Shown here in pieces: positions 1 to 5,734 of a DNA stretch of 7,411 bases (position 1 is the first letter of the stretch; each line of letters begins with the position of its first letter). The notes below the pieces were generated by a model. The model had not been told where the DNA came from and made no database searches. It worked only from the letters and a program-made list of their open reading frames with translations. The stretch is taken from NCBI GenBank assembly GCA_947070915.1, contig CAMTDY010000137.1, positions 1-7,411 on the forward strand, written 5' to 3'. The DNA comes from an uncultured Roseburia sp. GTDB lineage: Bacteria; Bacillota; Clostridia; Lachnospirales; Lachnospiraceae. A program made the position numbers and the translations under genes.

Positions 1-2
1 TC

Positions 3-596
3 CGGGCCATCGTGGGTGATTCGGCGCCAATTCTTATCATGACGGCGTATGACTGGGCAAATATAGAAGATGAGGCGAGAGCGGCAGGGGTCAATGCTTT
101 TTGCAGTAAACCGATGTTTATGTCGGATCTCCAGGCGACGTTGTCAAAAGCGATCGGACAGCAGGTGAAGATTCCGGAGGAGGCAGAAGCGCCGGCAGAA
201 ACTGCTGATTTTACAGGCAAGAGAGTTCTTCTTGTGGAGGACAATGAATTGAACCGTGAGATTGCCAATGAAATTCTGTCTCAGGCCGGATTTAAGGTAG
301 AGACTGCCGAAGATGGTTCCATTGCGGTGGAAATGGTTGAAAAATCAGAGCCTGGATATTATGATCTGATCCTTATGGATATCCAGATGCCGATCATGAA
401 CGGTTATGAGGCGACAAGAGCCATCCGTTCCCTGGGAAATAAAGAGCTGGCCTCGGTGGTGATCATTGCCATGACGGCGAATGCCTTTGAGGAGGATAAA
501 AAGGCGGCGCTGGATGCCGGAATGAATGATCATATAGCCAAACCTATCGATGTTGAAGTATTGTTTGAGGTGCTGGGGAAAGTATGTAATGACTAA
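3..596 (+). CDS. Hybrid sensor histidine kinase, C-terminal tandem receiver domains (5'-partial)
   Basis: This is the 3' end of a phosphorelay signalling protein; the reading frame is open to the left edge, so the sensor and kinase parts lie outside the window. Numbering from the codon at 3, residues 1-53 are the tail of a first receiver (REC) domain: MTAYDW holds the conserved Thr, and CSKP holds the conserved Lys (about residue 36). A Pro/Glu/Ala-rich linker follows. A complete second REC then runs from about 72 to 195, with the acidic pair in LLVEDNELN (79-80), the phospho-acceptor Asp in LMDIQMP (codon 378-380), Thr in AMTANAF (158) and Lys in AKP (180). No Hpt domain follows. Tandem C-terminal RECs with this wording are typical of Clostridia hybrid histidine kinases, though only the RECs are visible, so the kinase part is inferred. 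The GTG at 12 is not the true start because the REC fold is already under way. The gene stops at TAA 594-596 and is followed by a strong hairpin. Confidence 0.88.
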   Translation, partial: RAIVGDSAPILIMTAYDWANIEDEARAAGVNAFCSKPMFMSDLQATLSKAIGQQVKIPEEAEAPAETADFTGKRVLLVEDNELNREIANEILSQAGFKVETAEDGSIAVEMVEKSEPGYYDLILMDIQMPIMNGYEATRAIRSLGNKELASVVIIAMTANAFEEDKKAALDAGMNDHIAKPIDVEVLFEVLGKVCND

Positions 597-631
597 TGTA
601 TATGAAACAGAGATGTTTTAGAAAATGATCA

Positions 632-674
632 GGGGCAGCCCTGCGGGTATGATTGTTACCCGTGGGGCTGCCCC
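632..674. terminator. Strong hairpin, probable bidirectional terminator
   Basis: A near-perfect inverted repeat. The 10-base arm GGGGCAGCCC at 632-641 pairs with 665-674. An inner helix of 642-649 with 657-664 (two G-T wobbles) brings the stem to 18 bp, with a 7-base loop at 650-656. On the + strand it is followed by a short CTTTGT. On the - strand it is followed by a mixed T-rich stretch containing TTTTC. It lies between the convergent kinase and ferritin-like genes, so it can end both transcripts. The U-tracts are weak, but the stem is very stable. Confidence 0.72.
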
Positions 675-679
675 CTTTG

Positions 680-1231
680 TCAGGCATGCTCCTGCATCAG
701 CGCCCGAAGCAGCATAATATGATATTCTTCATCCTTTATGATCCGGGCAAGAACAGCATTGACAGAACGGTCCTGGATCATATTGATATGTATTTTGTAC
801 TGGTTGATGGCAGACTTTTCTGCTTCGATATCCGCCAGCAGCATCTTTCCGGTGATCTCTGGGAGAACGAGGTATTCCGGCGTCCACATGGATTGTCTTC
901 CGTTCTGGTGCCTTGCTGTGAAATCTACCGTTCCGCCTAAGAGTTGGATCAGTTCACCGAGCTTCTGCAAGTGCATCATTTCCGCCATGGCGATTCCCAG
1001 GAGGGATTTTGCCAGAGTACATTTCTCACCGGAAATCCGGTTTTCATTGTTGATGTACTGGGTGATGGCGGACATCTCTGACACGGACCCACAGTAGTCG
1101 ATACTCAGTAGGTTGGCATAGACTGGGTTCTTTTGTTCAGCCTGTATGGGAGGATAAGGTAAATCAACCATAATCGGTCTTATACCGGCAAAGCTGCAGT
1201 TATTGACGAGTTGGGTTGCGTTTTCTTCCAT
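680..1231 (-). CDS. Ferritin-like di-metal protein (rubrerythrin/bacterioferritin-type fold)
   Basis: A 183-residue cytosolic protein with the four-helix ferritin-like metal pattern. Candidate ligands are E52 (SEMSAITQY), the first ExxH at E84/H87 (AEMMHL), a third-helix Glu at E136 or E138 (IEAEKSAINQY) and the second ExxH at E168/H171 (DEEYH). This Glu...ExxH...Glu...ExxH layout is that of rubrerythrins and related di-iron or di-manganese proteins. There is no C-terminal rubredoxin-type Cys4 site, so it is not a classical rubrerythrin. An N-terminal arm of about 45 residues containing PYPPIQ precedes the bundle. A role in peroxide or oxygen defence, or in metal handling, is inferred from the fold only. 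The ATG at 1231 is preceded by GGAGAG (complement of 1240-1245) at 8-nt spacing. The upstream region is very AT-rich, but no convincing -35/-10 pair was found. The gene is divergent from the MerR operon and ends at the shared hairpin. A specific enzyme name is not justified. Confidence 0.85.
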   Translation of the reverse strand: MEENATQLVNNCSFAGIRPIMVDLPYPPIQAEQKNPVYANLLSIDYCGSVSEMSAITQYINNENRISGEKCTLAKSLLGIAMAEMMHLQKLGELIQLLGGTVDFTARHQNGRQSMWTPEYLVLPEITGKMLLADIEAEKSAINQYKIHINMIQDRSVNAVLARIIKDEEYHIMLLRALMQEHA

Positions 1232-1341
1232 TTTAAAAACTCTCCATTTTTTTTATATAACAATATATTTGAAAATTTAGATAATATGCGTCTCTGGGGC
1301 TTGGCTTTACTTTCATATCAAAATAAAAAATATTTTTTTAC

Positions 1342-1372
1342 TTGACTTGGAGCCCACTCCAGGTTGTATGAT
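1342..1372 (+). promoter_or_regulatory. MerR-type promoter with 19-bp spacer
   Basis: The -35 hexamer TTGACT (1342-1347) and the -10 hexamer TATGAT (1367-1372) are separated by 19 bp (1348-1366). This spacing is too long for efficient normal sigma-A recognition. It is the hallmark of promoters that MerR regulators activate by twisting the DNA. The spacer contains a palindromic operator. The predicted transcription start is near 1379, giving a leader of about 45 nt before the MerR start codon. The arrangement implies that the MerR protein controls its own operon. Confidence 0.85.
1348..1361. promoter_or_regulatory. MerR-family operator palindrome
   Basis: TGGAG (1348-1352), the 4-base centre CCCA, and CTCCA (1357-1361) form a perfect 5+5 inverted repeat. 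It is centred in the 19-bp spacer, as expected for a MerR dimer bound between -35 and -10. The wider context CTTGACT...CTCCAGG resembles operators of the AdhR/NmlR aldehyde-responsive branch; this resemblance is from memory. Confidence 0.82.
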
Positions 1373-1410
1373 ATTATTACAGTCATTTTTATACAGAAGG
1401 TTAAAACCGG

Positions 1411-1418
1411 AAAGGAGG
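1411..1418 (+). promoter_or_regulatory. Ribosome binding site that fixes the MerR start
   Basis: AAAGGAGG lies 5 nt before the ATG at 1424. It excludes the upstream in-frame TTG at 1364, which lies between the operator and the -10 box, and disfavours the GTG at 1421, which is only 2 nt from the site. Confidence 0.85.
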
Positions 1419-1423
1419 CTGTG

Positions 1424-1798
1424 ATGACGATAAAAGAAGTGAGTGAGAAATTTCAGATTACTCAGGATACCCTGCGTTATTATGAACGGGTGGGGATGAT
1501 TCCGCCGGTGACAAGAACTGCTGGCGGCATACGGGATTATCAGGAAACGGATCTGGCCTGGGTAGAGCTGGCGGTATGCATGAGGAGTGCAGGTCTGCCG
1601 GTGGAGGCAATGATCGAGTATGTAAAGCTGTATCAGGAAGGAGACTCTACGATCCCGGCAAGACACCAGCTGCTGGCAGCCCAGCGGGAGGTGCTGCTGG
1701 AGCAGAGAGCGCAGATCGATGATACATTAAAACGTCTTGATTATAAGATAAGCAGATATGAAGAGGCATTAAAAACAGGAAAACTGACATGGGAATAG
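1424..1798 (+). CDS. MerR-family regulator, AdhR/NmlR-like (aldehyde/electrophile type)
   Basis: A 124-residue DNA-binding protein. The winged helix-turn-helix spans about 1-70 and carries the MerR signatures TLRYYERVGMIPP (16-28) and GGIRDYQETDL (34-44). A long dimerisation helix (about 80-118) follows. The only cysteine is Cys52, in AVCMRSAGLP. That is the position and context of the conserved cysteine which AdhR/NmlR-type regulators use to sense aldehydes or other electrophiles (family knowledge, from memory). There is no C-terminal CxxC or multi-Cys metal loop as in MerR, CueR or ZntR, and no fused effector domain. The start is the ATG after AAAGGAGG. The gene is read from a 19-bp-spacer promoter with an internal palindrome, so autoregulation is likely. 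The DXS-like gene begins 17 nt after the stop, almost certainly co-transcribed and thus the probable target. The inducing compound cannot be read from the sequence. Confidence 0.9.
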   Translation: MTIKEVSEKFQITQDTLRYYERVGMIPPVTRTAGGIRDYQETDLAWVELAVCMRSAGLPVEAMIEYVKLYQEGDSTIPARHQLLAAQREVLLEQRAQIDDTLKRLDYKISRYEEALKTGKLTWE

Positions 1799-1800
1799 AA

Positions 1801-1806
1801 AAGGAG
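1801..1806 (+). promoter_or_regulatory. Ribosome binding site that fixes the DXS-like start
   Basis: AAGGAG lies 9 nt before the ATG at 1816. It favours that codon over the in-frame ATG at 1789, which overlaps the MerR stop and has no such site. The resulting N-terminus, MYLETINGPDD, resembles usual DXS starts. Confidence 0.8.
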
Positions 1807-1815
1807 AGGAAGATC

Positions 1816-3564
1816 ATGTATTTAGAAACCATAAATGGACCCGATGATGTAAAGAAACTGGATACCAGGCAGATGGAAGAGCTTGCCGGGGAGATGCGGG
1901 GGGCGCTTCTGAATCGCCTGAGCATCCATGGAGGGCATTTTGGCCCCAATTTTGGAATGGTGGAGGCAACCATTGCTCTTCACTATGTGTTTGATTCCCC
2001 CAGGGATAAATTTGTTTTTGACGTATCCCATCAGAGCTACTGCCACAAGATGCTCACCGGAAGAAAGGAGGCATATCTGGAGGAGAAGCATTTTGATGAT
2101 GTATCCGGATATTCCGATCCTTCAGAGAGCCAGCATGATTTTTTCAATATCGGCCATACTTCCACCTCTGTGAGTCTCGCCAGTGGTCTTGCCAAGGCCA
2201 GGGATCTGAAAGGAAATAAGGAAAATATCATAGCCATCATCGGCGATGGATCTCTCAGCGGCGGGGAAGCGCTGGAAGGTATCGATTTTGCATCGGAGCT
2301 GGAAAGCAATTTTATCATTCTGGTGAATGACAATGACATGTCCATCGCGGAGAACCATGGGGGACTGTACAAAAATCTCAGGGCGCTGCGGGAGAGTGGC
2401 GGCACCTGCGAGTGCAATCTGTTCCGCGCCATGGGGCTGGACTATGTTTATCTTGGGGAGGGCAATGATATCGGAAAACTGATTGCGTTGTTCCAGAGTG
2501 TGAAGGATATTGATCACCCTATTGTCGTCCATATCAACACGATAAAGGGTAAGGGATATGCTCCTGCCGAGAAAAATAAAGAAGACTGGCATTGGTGTAT
2601 GCCCTTTGATGTAAATACAGGGGTTCCCACGGGGGCTTCCGAGGGAGAGGATTATGCGGAACTGACCTGTGAGTTCTTGATGGAGAAGATGAAAAGGGAT
2701 CCTTTGGTAACTACGGTTGTGGCAGCAGTCCCTACGAATATTGGTTTTACAGAAGAAAAAAGAAGGGAAGCAGGCCGGCAGTTTGTGGATGTAGGGATTG
2801 CCGAGGAGCACGGAATCGCGTTTTGCTCCGGTATCGCTAAAAATGGCGGCAAGCCGGTATTTGCCACCCACTCCAGTTTTATGCAGAGAACTTATGACCA
2901 GCTCTCACAGGATCTGTGCGTCAACGGCAACCCGGCGACGGTCCTCGTCAATACCGCTTCGGTTTACGGCATGAACGACATTACCCATCTGGGACTATAC
3001 GATATCGCTATGATGTCGAATATTCCGAATCTGGTCTATCTGGCCCCAACAAACAGTGAGGAATACTTTGCCATGCTGGACTGGAGCATCGAGCAGACAA
3101 AACATCCGGTAGCGATCCGCATACCCTGCAATGGTGTGATCCATGCAAAGGAGGCCGTGGATACCGATTATAGTGTACTGAACCGCTATCAGGTAATGCA
3201 GAAGGGAAGCGGGACTGCAGTTGTGGCGCTTGGGGATTTCTTCCAGTTAGGAGAAGAGGTGGCTGCAGCTATTGGGGAAAAAACGGGTATTGCTCCTACC
3301 CTGATCAATCCCCGCTATATCACCGGGCTGGATGAAGAACTGCTGCAGCAGCTGACAGAAGACCATGCTTTTGTAGTTACTCTGGAGGATGGGATATTAA
3401 ATGGCGGTTTTGGAGAAAAGATTGCCAGATTTTACGGTCCCACCAATATGAAAGTATTTAATTATGGATTGAAAAAAGAATTTCTCGACCGCTATGCAGT
3501 GGAAGATGTGATGCGGGACAATCATCTTACCCCGGAACTGATCCTGCAGGATCTCGGATTTTAA
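1816..3564 (+). CDS. DXS-like thiamine-diphosphate enzyme (DXP-synthase/transketolase family paralogue)
   Basis: A 582-residue cytosolic enzyme with the full DXS layout: ThDP-binding domain (about 1-270), pyrimidine-binding domain (about 275-440) and transketolase C-terminal domain (about 455-582). Conserved features are GGH (H41), DVSHQSY (H72), GHTSTS (113-118), the GDG...NDN ThDP/Mg motif (143-173), H259, and catalytic E330 in GIAEEH. By-eye comparison with remembered E. coli DXS shows key differences. The residues matching Arg420 and Arg478, which bind the glyceraldehyde-3-phosphate phosphate, are T380 and C438. Asp427 is N387 and Tyr392 is H352. A net 32 residues are missing after NDN, between about 190 and 203, and the GPxDGHD motif reads GEGND. 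Authentic DXP synthase activity is therefore doubtful. A ThDP carboligase or transketolase-like reaction on another substrate is inferred. It is the second gene of the MerR operon, and a + strand hairpin follows. Automatic annotation would call it dxs. Confidence 0.9.
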   Translation: MYLETINGPDDVKKLDTRQMEELAGEMRGALLNRLSIHGGHFGPNFGMVEATIALHYVFDSPRDKFVFDVSHQSYCHKMLTGRKEAYLEEKHFDDVSGYSDPSESQHDFFNIGHTSTSVSLASGLAKARDLKGNKENIIAIIGDGSLSGGEALEGIDFASELESNFIILVNDNDMSIAENHGGLYKNLRALRESGGTCECNLFRAMGLDYVYLGEGNDIGKLIALFQSVKDIDHPIVVHINTIKGKGYAPAEKNKEDWHWCMPFDVNTGVPTGASEGEDYAELTCEFLMEKMKRDPLVTTVVAAVPTNIGFTEEKRREAGRQFVDVGIAEEHGIAFCSGIAKNGGKPVFATHSSFMQRTYDQLSQDLCVNGNPATVLVNTASVYGMNDITHLGLYDIAMMSNIPNLVYLAPTNSEEYFAMLDWSIEQTKHPVAIRIPCNGVIHAKEAVDTDYSVLNRYQVMQKGSGTAVVALGDFFQLGEEVAAAIGEKTGIAPTLINPRYITGLDEELLQQLTEDHAFVVTLEDGILNGGFGEKIARFYGPTNMKVFNYGLKKEFLDRYAVEDVMRDNHLTPELILQDLGF

Positions 3565-3646
3565 TTCAGGGAGGTGCTGCTGGTACTGTAATGAACCAGA
3601 CTTTATTTCTGATTGTATCCCGTCTGCTGTGGCGGCAGGTATAAGA

Positions 3647-4393
3647 TCAGCTGCTGGCAACGCCGGCAGCTTTTCTGATTTCCTGCATATGCTTGCTCTC
3701 ATCCTCCTGGGTGGTGATTATATTTTCGGCAAGACGGCGGACTTCGTCGTTGTCCGTGCTGTCCAAGATGGCACGGGACATGTCTATTGCCATCTGGTGA
3801 TGGGGGATCATTCCGTCGATGAATGCCTGCTCCACATTTTGGGCAGTTGTAGCAGTCTGGTGCGTGGTTTTATGCTGGGACAGCAGCTCCCCATATTTTG
3901 TCAGGAAGTCCTGTTCTTTTTTGGTATCTTTTTTTCCGGAATCATCTATTTCATCTTTCAGGCGTTCCATCAGCTGAATCTCTTCTTTCTGTGTTTTATA
4001 GATCGTCTCAGCCAGTAGTTTCAATTCTTCGTTGGCGCTTAGTCGGAGATATTCTTTTGCCATATCCAACGCGGCTTCATGGTGGGGGATCATACCCTCA
4101 AGGTAATCCTCGGAAGCATTTCCTTCCGGATCATTGTAATCTTCCTCCATTTCCTCCATCATATCCTCCATGATATCATCCTGTTCCCGCAGAAACTGAT
4201 TCAGGTATTTATCCTTATCTGCTGGAGAAGAGGTTGCCTGAACGGAATCTCCGGTTGTGGCATTTGCATCGGCCCGTTCGGGGGCAGAGTCATGATCAGT
4301 GCCTACGCCGCTGGCAAATCCCCACACGAACAAAATGATCAGCACAACGACGATGATCAGACCGATCAGCCCGTATTTTTTTCGATTATTCAT
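3647..4393 (-). CDS. Membrane-anchored tandem DUF305 (CopM-like) protein
   Basis: A 248-residue protein with a basic N-terminus, MNNRKKYG, and one hydrophobic segment (about 8-28). There is no lipobox and no clear cleavage site, so it is probably anchored with its body outside the cell. A Ser/Thr/Ala/Asp-rich linker (30-58) and an acidic, Met-containing helix (about 62-88) follow. Two DUF305 repeats come next: the first at about 95-145 (YLEGMIPHHEAALDMA) and the second at about 189-239 (FIDGMIPHHQMAIDMS). Matching residues are exactly 94 positions apart: H104/H105 with H198/H199, M111 with M205, TQ 134-135 with 228-229, M142 with M236. DUF305 proteins include CopM, a periplasmic copper-binding protein of cyanobacteria. 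The His pairs and Met residues are plausible copper or silver ligands, but metal binding here is inferred. The ATG at 4393 is preceded by AAAGGAG (complement of 4402-4408) and by a -35/-10 pair. It appears to be monocistronic. Confidence 0.88.
   Translation of the reverse strand: MNNRKKYGLIGLIIVVVLIILFVWGFASGVGTDHDSAPERADANATTGDSVQATSSPADKDKYLNQFLREQDDIMEDMMEEMEEDYNDPEGNASEDYLEGMIPHHEAALDMAKEYLRLSANEELKLLAETIYKTQKEEIQLMERLKDEIDDSGKKDTKKEQDFLTKYGELLSQHKTTHQTATTAQNVEQAFIDGMIPHHQMAIDMSRAILDSTDNDEVRRLAENIITTQEDESKHMQEIRKAAGVASS
3650..3674 (+). terminator. Intrinsic terminator of the MerR/DXS-like operon
   Basis: The arm GCTGCTGGC (3650-3658) pairs with GCCGGCAGC (3662-3670) with one G-T wobble, around a 3-base AAC loop. 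TTTT (3671-3674) and a T-rich stretch follow on the + strand. It sits 86 nt after the DXS-like stop and lies within the last codons of the convergent DUF305 gene. No equally good terminator was seen for the - strand transcript. Confidence 0.65.
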
Positions 4394-4447
4394 CTTGCAC
4401 TCTCCTTTATTGTTATTTTTTTCTTATTATTTGTGTTTGGGACAGAG

Positions 4448-4476
4448 GTTATACATAAAATCTTTTCCGTTGTAAA
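4448..4476 (-). promoter_or_regulatory. Sigma-A promoter of the DUF305 gene
   Basis: On the - strand, TTTACA (complement of 4471-4476) and TATAAC (complement of 4448-4453) are separated by exactly 17 bp. This predicts a start near 4441 and a leader of about 48 nt before the ATG at 4393. No operator-like palindrome was found beside it. Confidence 0.65.
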
Positions 4477-4513
4477 GAATAGAGAGTGCAGAAATCCAGA
4501 GTACTTAAAAAAT

Positions 4514-4517
4514 GGAG
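4514..4517 (+). promoter_or_regulatory. Ribosome binding site that fixes the amidohydrolase start
   Basis: GGAG lies 8 nt before the ATG at 4526. It makes the longer frame reaching back to 4079 unnecessary; that extension is antisense to the DUF305 gene. Confidence 0.7.
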
Positions 4518-4525
4518 ATGATAAT

Positions 4526-5734
4526 ATGCTGATAATCAATGGCAGAATACTTACCATGACGGGAACGGATTACGAACATGGATATTTATATTGTCAGGGG
4601 AAAATAATAAAAAAGGTGGGGAAGATGAAAGAATTCCCGGAATCCATAAGAGAAAAATGCCAAAAAGAACAGGACCAGGTGCTGGATGTTCAAGGCGCCT
4701 GGGTGATGCCAGGGCTGATCGATGCCCACTGCCATGTAGGAATTGCCGAGGAAAAATGGGGAGCCATCGGAGATGACTGCAATGAGATGACGACACCGGT
4801 AACACCTCAGATCCGTGCTCTGGATGGTATCAATCCCATGGATCCGGCGTTTCACGATGCCATTCAGGCAGGTATCACATCACTGATGACGGGACCTGGC
4901 AGCTCGAATGTGGTAGGCGGACAGTCTGTGTTTATGAAAGTGCAGGGGCGGTGCCTGGACGAAATGGTGGTAAAGGCGCCTGCCGCCATGAAAATAGCCT
5001 TTGGGGAAAATCCGAAAGTAAATTATGGAGATAAAGATAAAATGCCGGGAAGCCGGATGGCGATCGCGGGAATGCTCCGGGAAGAATTGTATCGGGCGTG
5101 TCAGTATGGGGAGCAGAAAAGAAAAGGAAATATTGAGCCAGGAGAAGAAGACTTCCGAATGGAGTGCTGGCTGCCGGTGCTTCGCAGGGAAATCCCTTTA
5201 AAGGCCCATGTCCACAGGGCAGATGATATTCTGACTGCAGTCCGTATTGCAAAAGAATTTAATCTTGATATGACATTGGATCACTGTACGGAAGGGCATC
5301 TTATTGCAGAAGAAATTGCAGAATCCGGATTTCCGGCCATCGTAGGGCCGGATCTTACCTCCCGGTCAAAGATCGAGGTAAAAAACATGAGTTTTAAAAC
5401 CGCAGGGGTATTGGAGCGGGCAGGAGTGAAAACGGCGATCATGACGGACCATCCGGTGTCTCTGATCCAGTATCTTCCACTCTGCGCTGGTCTCAGTGTG
5501 AAACAGGGCCTCTCCATGGAGGGTGGTCTGCGGGCAGTCACCCTCCATGCGGCAGAGATCTGCGGAACCGCAGACCGCGTTGGTTCACTGGAACCGGAAA
5601 AGGATGCAGATATTGCAGTATTTTCCGGCAACCCGATGGAACTATTTACCAGGACCCTTTATACGATTATTGACGGTAACATTACATTTCAAAATGCTTC
5701 GTATTCTCAGCAAGCTGGACAGCAAGTCTTGTGA
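4526..5734 (+). CDS. Metal-dependent amidohydrolase (imidazolonepropionase-like family)
   Basis: A 402-residue protein of the amidohydrolase superfamily. A short N-terminal beta-sandwich part (MLIINGRILTM, GKIIKKVG) leads into MPGLIDAHCH, whose H68 and H70 form the HxH metal site. Further candidate ligands are the His residues in KAHVHRADD (228/230) and in LDHCTEGH (253/258), and the Asp in MTDHP (308). The C-terminal sandwich returns with EKDADIAVFSGNP (358-370). A glycine-rich stretch, TGPGSSNVVGGQ (122-133), is characteristic of this branch. Relatives hydrolyse cyclic amides or N-blocked dipeptides; the substrate here is unknown, and no transporter or pathway gene is adjacent. Cytosolic, with no signal peptide. 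The ATG is supported by GGAG at 8 nt. Only a weak promoter candidate is visible (TTGTGT 4431-4436, CATAAA 4454-4459). The last residues, after about 390, look like a short extra tail reading into the antisense of the chemoreceptor gene, with a 53-bp tail-to-tail overlap. Confidence 0.87.
   Translation: MLIINGRILTMTGTDYEHGYLYCQGKIIKKVGKMKEFPESIREKCQKEQDQVLDVQGAWVMPGLIDAHCHVGIAEEKWGAIGDDCNEMTTPVTPQIRALDGINPMDPAFHDAIQAGITSLMTGPGSSNVVGGQSVFMKVQGRCLDEMVVKAPAAMKIAFGENPKVNYGDKDKMPGSRMAIAGMLREELYRACQYGEQKRKGNIEPGEEDFRMECWLPVLRREIPLKAHVHRADDILTAVRIAKEFNLDMTLDHCTEGHLIAEEIAESGFPAIVGPDLTSRSKIEVKNMSFKTAGVLERAGVKTAIMTDHPVSLIQYLPLCAGLSVKQGLSMEGGLRAVTLHAAEICGTADRVGSLEPEKDADIAVFSGNPMELFTRTLYTIIDGNITFQNASYSQQAGQQVL

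Noticed and set aside
1232..1341. Promoter of the ferritin-like gene in the AT-rich gap
   Set aside because: Several TATATT/TATTAT strings occur on the - strand, but none has a matching -35 at 16-18 bp, so none can be chosen.
1364..1423. Longer MerR protein starting at the TTG at 1364
   Set aside because: That codon lies immediately after the operator and before the -10 box, upstream of the predicted transcription start. A strong AAAGGAGG precedes the ATG at 1424.
1789..1815. DXS-like start at the ATG at 1789, overlapping the MerR stop
   Set aside because: The ATG at 1816 has AAGGAG at suitable spacing and gives the family-like MYLE start.
2122..2871. 249-codon open frame on the - strand
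   Set aside because: It is entirely antisense to the well-supported DXS-like gene, with no recognisable domain or ribosome site; a shadow frame.
3591..3644. Possible 17-codon small gene (MNQTLFLIVSRLLWRQV) after the DXS-like gene
   Set aside because: The nearest GGGAGG is about 16 nt upstream, too far for a normal ribosome site, and nothing else supports translation.
4079..4525. N-terminal extension of the amidohydrolase back to 4079
   Set aside because: It is antisense to the DUF305 coding region and its promoter, has no ribosome site, and the family starts at MLIINGRILT with GGAG 8 nt upstream.
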